A stretch of DNA of 9,515 bases from Phycisphaerales bacterium (GTDB lineage: Bacteria; Planctomycetota; Phycisphaerae; Phycisphaerales; UBA1924), in assembly GCA_019747615.1 (NCBI GenBank), contig JAIEQQ010000384.1, positions 1-9,515 on the forward strand. The letters are read 5' to 3'. Positions 1 through 4,703 of this stretch are shown piece by piece. The position numbers and the translations under genes were made by a program. The notes under the pieces were generated by a model that was not told where the DNA came from, did no database searches, and saw only the letters and a list, made by a program, of their open reading frames with translations. Numbering within the stretch: the stretch's first letter is position 1; every line of letters begins with the position of its first letter.

Positions 1-195
1 TCCGCGACGCGACACGCGAGCCGTCAGACGCGATCATCGGCCTGGCGCACGCGACACTTCAGTCGGCGGACGCGACAGATCGAAAATCGCACGCGACAGG
101 CAAATCGGCGGACGCGACGGATGACCTGTCGCGTCCGCCGAACGCTCCGTCGCACGCGACAACCGGCCCGGCGGACGCGACGAGCAATCCAGCAG
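1..195. repeat. 21-bp-period tandem array, at least 9 units
   Basis: The core ACGCGAC recurs at 7, 49, 70, 91, 112, 154 and 175, with a one-base variant (ACGCGAT) at 28. All are in exact 21-bp register. The unit at 133 lacks the core because it belongs to an inverted copy. Each core is preceded either by GGCGG (cores at 70, 112, 175) or by a GCGC/TCGC ending (49, 91, 154), so the two subtypes alternate and give a 42-bp higher-order period. Seven to eight bases between cores vary freely. The array is cut by the left window edge. Because 21 is divisible by 3, all frames show heptad peptide repeats, so a coding origin (the end of an upstream protein gene) cannot be excluded. The 21-bp spacing equals two DNA turns and would place the cores on one helix face. 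I do not recognise the motif. Confidence 0.85.
105..141. repeat. 14-bp perfect inverted repeat inside the 21-bp array
   Basis: TCGGCGGACGCGAC at 105-118 is the exact reverse complement of 128-141, with a 9-nt loop at 119-127. The inverted repeat arises where the array switches strand for one unit. No T-tract follows it, so it does not look like an intrinsic terminator. It could be a cruciform, a dyad operator or simply a by-product of unit inversion. Confidence 0.8.
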
Positions 196-227
196 CCCCC
201 GCCGCCCACGCCCGCGCCCGTCGCCCC
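196..227 (-). other. G-quadruplex-capable tract upstream of the M16 gene
   Basis: The plus strand has five C-runs of at least 3 (196-200, 205-207, 211-213, 217-219, 224-227) separated by 3-4 nt. The minus strand therefore meets the usual four-tract G-quadruplex pattern with short loops. It ends about 20 bp upstream of the proposed -10 element of the M16 gene, so it covers the region where a -35 box would lie. Folding is inferred from the pattern only. Confidence 0.5.
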
Positions 228-247
228 ACCGAACCTCCCGCCGGGTG

Positions 248-253
248 TAAACT
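248..253 (+). promoter_or_regulatory. Candidate -10 element for a leaderless M16 transcript
   Basis: TAAACT lies 5 nt before the ATG at 259 and is part of TAAACTCGG (248-256). The same nonamer sits just before the pheT start (6903 down to 6895), and a 7/9 match precedes the gene starting at 9436. The hexamer fits a TAnnnT-type -10, and its spacing would put the transcription start at or next to the A of the ATG. No convincing -35 is visible and there is no Shine-Dalgarno sequence. Confidence 0.4.
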
Positions 254-258
254 CGGGC

Positions 259-3138
259 ATGAACAACGCTCAACACCGGCTCATGCTCGCCCTTGGCCTT
301 TCCACCACACTCTTGAACGCGCCGATCTTCGCCGCCTCGGCCGGAGACGCGACGCACGCGGGTGCCACCGTCGCCCTCGCGGGCACGTCGATCGCCACGA
401 CCGGCTCGGCTCAGCCCGCCCCGGCGCCAGCCGCGACCGCGCCCGCCGCGCCCTCCCTCCTCGCCCACGAAAAATACACCCTCCCCAACGGCATGACCGT
501 GATCCTCCACGTTGACAAGTCGCTGCCGGTGGCGACCATCAACACCTGGTATCGCGTGGGGGCCAAGAACGAGCCCAAGGGGCGGTCGGGGTTCGCTCAT
601 CTCTTTGAGCACTTGATGTTCATGGGCACCAAGCGCGTGCCCGGGTCGGACTTTGACGTGCTGATGGAGAACGGCGGCGGGGCCAACAACGCCTCGACGA
701 GCCTGGACCGCACCAACTACTTCTCGTGGGGCCCGTCGAGCCTCTTGCCCACGCTGCTGTGGCTGGACGCCGATCGGCTGGAAGACCTTGGGCCGCAGAT
801 GACCGCCGAGAAGCTCAAGAAGCAGCAGGACGTCGTTCGCAACGAGATCCGCCAGAACGTTGAGAACACGCCGTACGCGCGGGCGTTTGAGACCGCCAAC
901 CAGTTCCTGTATCCCGAGAGCCATCCGTATCACTGGAACGTCTACGGCCTGCACGAGGATCTGGAAGCCGCGACGACGCACGACGTCAAGGACTTCTTCG
1001 CGACCTTCTACGCGCCGAACAACGCCAGCCTCGTGGTCGCCGGTGACTTTGATCCCGCGGTGATCAAGCCGCTGGTGGCCGAGCTCTTCGGCACGCTGCC
1101 GCGCGGCAACGTGCCGCAAGACCGCCCGGTCCCCCCCGCGGCCCTCGATCGCGTCGTGCGGACCAACATGCTCGACAAGGTCCAGCAGCCGATGGTCATG
1201 ATCTGCTGGCACAGCCCCGCGGCGTACACCCCCGGCGATGCCGAGCTCACCCTCGCCGGCCTCATCCTCTCTGACGGCCAGAGCAGCCGCCTCTACAAGC
1301 GGCTGGTGGTGCAGGATCAGCTCGCGGTGAGCGTCAGCGCGTCGCAGGACTCCAGCCAGCTCGGCTCGGTCTTCCGCGTCGTGATCATGGCCAAGCCCGA
1401 GGCCGACCTCACGCGCGTCGAGCAGATCGTCTCGGAAGAGATCGCGGCCCTGGCCAAGAGCGGCCCCACCGAGGCCGAACTCAAGGCCCGACAGGCCACC
1501 ATCGAATCCGGCACGCTCAGCGCACTTCAGAGCCTGATGAGCCGCGCCGACAAGCTCAACGAGTACGAGTACTACTTCGGCAACCCCGACAGCCTCGAGG
1601 CGGACCTGAACCGCTATCGCAACACCACGCCCAAGACGCTCGCCGCGGCATTGACGAAGTACGTCGGCACCGGCGAGAAGAACGGGCGGCTGGTCTCGCG
1701 CGTGTTGCCCGAAGAATCCGAGCGCGCCAAGACCGCTCGTGACACGCGTCCGGCCGATGCGCAGACAGCGCCCTTCAGCGCCACGGCGCCGACGAGCTTC
1801 GCCCTCTCCAACGGCATCAACGTCCGCTACTGGCACCGCCCGGGCACGAACCTGGTCTCAGCACGCGCGATCTTCAACACCGGCAAGGTCATCGATGACC
1901 CGCAGACCGCGGGCCTCGCGTCGCTCACCAGCGACATGCTCAGCGAGGGCGTCTCGCTCGACGGCAAGGATCTCGACGGGGCCGCGGTTGCCAGTTCGCT
2001 GCAACTGCTCGGTGCCGGCGTCGGCGCGGGCGCTTCAAAGGAGACGATCTCGCTCTCGCTCAGCACGCTGAGCCGCACGTTCAAGGACGCGGCGCCGCTC
2101 TGGGCCGCCAGCGCCATCAGCCCGCGCATGAACGCGGCCGACTTCGATCGCGTCAAGTCCCTGCATCTGGCCGGGCTGGAGCAGGAGGACGACGAGCCGA
2201 CGATCGTCGCCGCTCGCGTCGGCATGAGAGCGCTCTTCGGCTCAAGCAACCCCTACGGCTCCACACTCAGCGGCAGCAAGGCGACCGTCGAGCCCATCAC
2301 GCTGGACAACGTCAAGACCTTCCGCAACGTCTTCCTGCGTCCGGACTTCACCACGATCTTCATCGCCGGTGACGTCTCGGAGCAGGACGCCCGCTCGATC
2401 CTCGAAGGCGCCTTCGGCGGGTGGAAGGCCACCTCGTCGATCGCGACCTCGCCGATGGACCTGAACATGCCGTCCTCCGACGGCCTGCGCGTGCTGCTGG
2501 TCGATCGGCCCGGCGCGGTGCAGACGGTCATCAACTTCTACGCGCCGGGCACGCCGGCCGCGAGCGCCGATCGCATCCCGCTGCGCCTCATCAACACCAT
2601 CCTCGGCGGCAGCTTCACCAGCCGACTGAACCAGAACCTCCGCGAGAAGAACGGCTTCACCTACGGCGCCGGCAGCCGCCACAACCACACCCGCCACCTC
2701 GGCTGGTTCATGGCACGCTCCAGCGTCAAGAGCGAGACCACGGGCCTGGCGCTCAAGGAGTTCATGAGCGAGTTCGAGGGCCTGCGCGCCGGCAACATCA
2801 CGCAGGACGAGCTGGACAAGGCCAAGAAGACCGCCCGCACCGAGCTCATCCAGGACTTCTCAACGCTCTCGGGCTACGTCAGCGTCGGGGCCGGCCTGCT
2901 GGAAGACAACCTCGACTGGGCCAGCCTCGCGACGGACCTGCAAGCCATCGACAAGCTCACCCTCGCACAAGTCAACGCCGAGGCCAAGCCCGCGATCAAC
3001 CTCGAGCGAGGCCTGCTGGTCATGGTCGGCGACAAGGCCACCATCCTCACCAAGATCAAAGAAGCCGGCGTCAGCCTGCCGCCGATCGTGGAGGTCGATG
3101 CGCAGGGCAGGATCGTGCGGGACGGCTCCAAGTGGTAG
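259..3138 (+). CDS. Exported two-domain M16 family zinc metallopeptidase (PqqL-like)
   Basis: This 959-residue protein belongs to the M16B (insulinase/pitrilysin-like) peptidases, which cleave peptides in a closed chamber formed by two homologous halves. Residues 1-28 look like a signal peptide (R7, hydrophobic core, ASA cleavage site), followed by an Ala/Thr/Pro linker to about residue 70. The N-terminal half carries the inverted zinc motif HLFEH at 114-118, and the third ligand is probably E196 in VVRNE. An M16_C domain spans roughly 240-420. The second half starts near residue 512 and has lost the zinc motif (SLTSDMLSEG at 555-564). Its M16_C domain (about 679-870) keeps the conserved Arg/Tyr pair in REKNGFTY (R795, Y802), as in single-chain M16 enzymes. 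The reading frame is open upstream to the window edge, with an ATG at 121. I chose 259 because the signal peptide starts there and the upstream codons are repeat array. The substrate is unknown; location is probably outside the inner membrane. Confidence 0.93.
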   Translation: MNNAQHRLMLALGLSTTLLNAPIFAASAGDATHAGATVALAGTSIATTGSAQPAPAPAATAPAAPSLLAHEKYTLPNGMTVILHVDKSLPVATINTWYRVGAKNEPKGRSGFAHLFEHLMFMGTKRVPGSDFDVLMENGGGANNASTSLDRTNYFSWGPSSLLPTLLWLDADRLEDLGPQMTAEKLKKQQDVVRNEIRQNVENTPYARAFETANQFLYPESHPYHWNVYGLHEDLEAATTHDVKDFFATFYAPNNASLVVAGDFDPAVIKPLVAELFGTLPRGNVPQDRPVPPAALDRVVRTNMLDKVQQPMVMICWHSPAAYTPGDAELTLAGLILSDGQSSRLYKRLVVQDQLAVSVSASQDSSQLGSVFRVVIMAKPEADLTRVEQIVSEEIAALAKSGPTEAELKARQATIESGTLSALQSLMSRADKLNEYEYYFGNPDSLEADLNRYRNTTPKTLAAALTKYVGTGEKNGRLVSRVLPEESERAKTARDTRPADAQTAPFSATAPTSFALSNGINVRYWHRPGTNLVSARAIFNTGKVIDDPQTAGLASLTSDMLSEGVSLDGKDLDGAAVASSLQLLGAGVGAGASKETISLSLSTLSRTFKDAAPLWAASAISPRMNAADFDRVKSLHLAGLEQEDDEPTIVAARVGMRALFGSSNPYGSTLSGSKATVEPITLDNVKTFRNVFLRPDFTTIFIAGDVSEQDARSILEGAFGGWKATSSIATSPMDLNMPSSDGLRVLLVDRPGAVQTVINFYAPGTPAASADRIPLRLINTILGGSFTSRLNQNLREKNGFTYGAGSRHNHTRHLGWFMARSSVKSETTGLALKEFMSEFEGLRAGNITQDELDKAKKTARTELIQDFSTLSGYVSVGAGLLEDNLDWASLATDLQAIDKLTLAQVNAEAKPAINLERGLLVMVGDKATILTKIKEAGVSLPPIVEVDAQGRIVRDGSKW

Positions 3139-3195
3139 TTTGCGAATCGCACGCGCCCGATGCCAGGCGCCGCCAAGAACCCATGAGACACATCA

Positions 3196-3221
3196 AGCCC
3201 CGGGCACGCCCGGGGCTTTTT
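3196..3221 (+). terminator. Rho-independent terminator of the M16 gene
   Basis: AGCCCCGGG (3196-3204), a 4-nt loop, then CCCGGGGCT (3209-3217) and a run of five T to 3221. The perfect 9-bp GC-rich stem with its T-tract lies 58 nt after the stop codon. Confidence 0.9.
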
Positions 3222-3225
3222 CGTT

Positions 3226-3242
3226 CGTTTCACGTTCACGTT
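3226..3242 (+). repeat. Dispersed 17-bp repeat, copy 1
   Basis: CGTTTCACGTTCACGTT sits directly after the M16 terminator. The identical 17-mer occurs on the minus strand at 6979-6995 in the spacer between the DUF255 gene and pheT. It contains a short hexamer repeat (TTCACG twice). Its function is unknown; both copies are intergenic. Confidence 0.7.
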
Positions 3243-3359
3243 CATACTCCCACTGCCCCGGCGCCTCGACATGCTGCCAGTCATGCACACCCGCAGATCC
3301 CCCATCCTCACAGCATTGTGAAGGTTTGGTTACACCCGTCGCTTCGGGCTCAAATCCGC

Positions 3360-3388
3360 TTGAGGGCGGCGATGTGCGCCGTTATGTT
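3360..3388 (+). promoter_or_regulatory. Weak sigma-70-like promoter candidate for the lamin-tail gene
   Basis: TTGAGG (3360-3365), a 17-nt spacer and TATGTT (3383-3388) each match 4 of 6 consensus bases. The TTGAG also forms a 5-bp inverted repeat with CTCAA at 3349-3353, a possible small operator. A start near 3395 would leave a leader of about 130 nt. Apart from this, the terminator and the 17-bp repeat, I see nothing in the 3139-3525 spacer. Confidence 0.25.
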
Positions 3389-3510
3389 CCGAGTCCCCGC
3401 AAGACGCTCATGCCCGCGGCGGGGAGCCCGTCCCGTCGTCGCGGTCCATCCGACCTCGCCGCCGCTTGATGATCCGCGACGTGCGGCCCATCGATTGTCC
3501 GTCCATCTAC

Positions 3511-3523
3511 GAGAAGAGAGAGA
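3511..3523 (+). promoter_or_regulatory. Purine-rich ribosome-binding region of the lamin-tail gene
   Basis: The purine run GAGAAGAGAGAGA ends 2 nt before the ATG at 3526. It is a weak Shine-Dalgarno match, but no other gene in the window has anything comparable at this position. It supports 3526 as the start rather than the in-frame ATG at 3466. Confidence 0.45.
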
Positions 3524-3525
3524 CC

Positions 3526-4215
3526 ATGAACACCTTCGCTCCTTTGGCCAGCGCCGCCCTCGTGGCTTCGCTCGCCGGCGCCGCAAACGCCACCATCGTC
3601 ATCACCGAGGCGTACTCCAACGGCAACGGCAACGCTGCCAACACGTACCAGGCCGACTGGTTCGAGCTGACCAACACCGGCACCTCCGCCGTGAACATCA
3701 GCGGCTGGACCGTGGATGACGCGTCTAACGGCACGCCGACCTCGGCCCGTCTGGCCCTCCGCAGCATCACGACCATCAACCCCGGCGAGTCGGTGATCTT
3801 CATCGAGACCAACGCCGCTGGCAGCACCGACGCCACCGTCATCGCCGCCTTCCGCAATGCGTGGTTCGGCACCAACCCCGCCGCGTGGCTCCAGATCGGC
3901 ACCTACGGCGGCTCGGGCATCGGCCTGGGCACCGGCGGCGACTCGGTCAACATCTTCGAGTCGACCACCGGTCCGCGCGTCACCGGCATCGCCTTCGGCA
4001 CCGCGACCCTCGGCGTCACCTTTGACAACGCCGCCGGCCTCGGCAGCACCACGCTCCCGCTCCCCAGCGTCAGCACCCTGAGCTCCGTCGGCGTCAATGG
4101 CGCCCGCACCTCGCTCCTGGGCGCGGAAGTCGGCTCGCCGGGCGTGATCCCCACCCCGGGCGCGGTCGCGCTCCTGGGCCTCGCCGGCCTCGCCGCGTCG
4201 CGTCGTCGTCGCTAA
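3526..4215 (+). CDS. Lamin-tail-domain protein with PEP-CTERM-like sorting tail
   Basis: This is a 229-residue exported protein. Residues 1-22 form a signal peptide with an ANA cleavage site. From about 23 to 100 it matches the lamin tail domain (LTD) pattern: IVITEAYSN, then DWFELTNTG, AVNISGWTVDD, and INPGESVIFIE. LTDs are Ig-like beta folds often found on secreted or surface proteins. The rest to about 205 is Gly/Thr/Ala-rich. The C-terminus reads PTPGAVALLGLAGLAAS (209-225) followed by four Arg. This has the order of a PEP-CTERM/exosortase signal, a short Pro-Gly motif, a membrane helix and a basic end, but with PTPG in place of PEP. Such tails are common in Phycisphaerae. It is probably processed and delivered to the cell surface or matrix. 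The gene is monocistronic between two terminators. The function beyond surface display is unknown. The upstream ATG at 3466 would place charged residues before the signal peptide, so it is unlikely. Confidence 0.88.
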   Translation: MNTFAPLASAALVASLAGAANATIVITEAYSNGNGNAANTYQADWFELTNTGTSAVNISGWTVDDASNGTPTSARLALRSITTINPGESVIFIETNAAGSTDATVIAAFRNAWFGTNPAAWLQIGTYGGSGIGLGTGGDSVNIFESTTGPRVTGIAFGTATLGVTFDNAAGLGSTTLPLPSVSTLSSVGVNGARTSLLGAEVGSPGVIPTPGAVALLGLAGLAASRRRR

Positions 4216-4247
4216 GCCACACGGCTTGACAACTCATTGACACAATC

Positions 4248-4281
4248 AACCGCCGCGCGGCGTCCCCGCGCGGCGGTTCTT
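4248..4281 (+). terminator. Terminator of the lamin-tail gene
   Basis: A perfect 13-bp stem (4248-4260 with 4266-4278, arms AACCGCCGCGCGG and its complement) with a 5-nt loop starts 33 nt after the stop. It is followed by a weak T-rich tail (TTCTTCATT). The stem is very strong but the T-tract is imperfect. Confidence 0.75.
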
Positions 4282-4300
4282 CATTGGCCATCTGATGGGA

Positions 4301-4391
4301 TGTACACGGAGTACGCGGAGGTACACGGAGAAAGGCGGAGGGGAGTACGCAGAGGACGCGGGGGAGGCAGAGGAACGCAGAGAAAGACCGG
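4301..4391 (+). repeat. Purine-rich ACGCAGAGG-type repeat element, copy 1
   Basis: The stretch is built of roughly 9-11-nt units of the type TACGCGGAG / ACGCAGAGG. Positions 4342-4383 match the reverse complement of 4653-4694 at 39 of 42 bases. TGTACACGGAG at 4301-4311 is exactly repeated, inverted, at 4628-4638. Copy 1 lies 3' of the lamin-tail gene in that gene's reading direction. Similar extragenic repeats occur in many environmental bacteria (recalled, not checked). Confidence 0.8.
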
Positions 4392-4439
4392 AAGGCAGAG
4401 AACTGCCACAGAACAAGGGGAATGCTGGGAATCAGCCGG

Positions 4440-4489
4440 ATGCTGTTGAATGCAGATGGATGCAGAACGATGCAGGCGCATGCACAGAT
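4440..4489. repeat. 10-bp-period array, five units
   Basis: ATGCTG at 4440, ATGCAG at 4450, 4460 and 4470, and ATGCAC at 4480 fall in exact 10-bp register with four variable bases between them. An extra ATGCTG lies at 4422. The period is close to one DNA turn. The array lies between the two purine-rich elements. The remainder of 4392-4605 shows no gene that I can support. Confidence 0.7.
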
Positions 4490-4605
4490 CAAACATCCAG
4501 ATCGCCTGACGTTGCCCCGCACGCGTGAACTCGCGCCGCATGATCTGTCTGGCGACCCGATCGAGCGCGGCGATTCAAACGCGATCCCGCTCCCCTCCCC
4601 CTTCC

Positions 4606-4703
4606 TCTCTCCGCGTCCCTCCGCGTCCTCCGTGTACATTCCCCCCTGCATCTCTCTGCGTTTCTCTGCCTCCGCCGCGTCCTCTGCATACTCCGCTCTC
4701 CGC
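4606..4703 (-). repeat. Purine-rich ACGCAGAGG-type repeat element, copy 2
   Basis: Read on the minus strand, this is the same family as 4301-4391, starting immediately after the pheT stop codon. Its two modules occur in swapped order: the GGAGTATGCAGAGG module comes first and the TGTACACGGAG module second. Both copies therefore have the same orientation relative to the gene they follow. No other terminator for pheT is visible, so the element may serve as its 3' end. Confidence 0.8.

Noticed and set aside
2..124. Plus-strand frame ending at TGA 122-124 as the tail of an upstream gene
   Set aside because: It is pure repeat translation. Other frames are equally open, so coding cannot be claimed without sequence to the left.
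1..195. CRISPR array
   Set aside because: The conserved core is 7-14 bp and the variable part 7-8 bp in a 21-bp period, far too short for repeats and spacers, and there are no cas genes.
121..258. N-terminal extension of the M16 protein from the ATG at 121
   Set aside because: The extension is Arg-rich translated repeat array and a Pro-rich block. It would bury the signal peptide that starts cleanly at 259.
34..1836. Long minus-strand open frame opposite the M16 gene
   Set aside because: It mirrors a clear peptidase gene in a GC-rich sequence, shows no recognisable domain and ends in the repeat array.
3336..3370. tRNA-like T-loop (CTCAAATCC)
   Set aside because: The flanking bases do not form the 5-bp T-stem and no anticodon or acceptor stem can be built.
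3466..3525. Upstream ATG for the lamin-tail protein
   Set aside because: The 20 added residues are charged and precede a complete signal peptide; the purine-rich leader lies directly before 3526.
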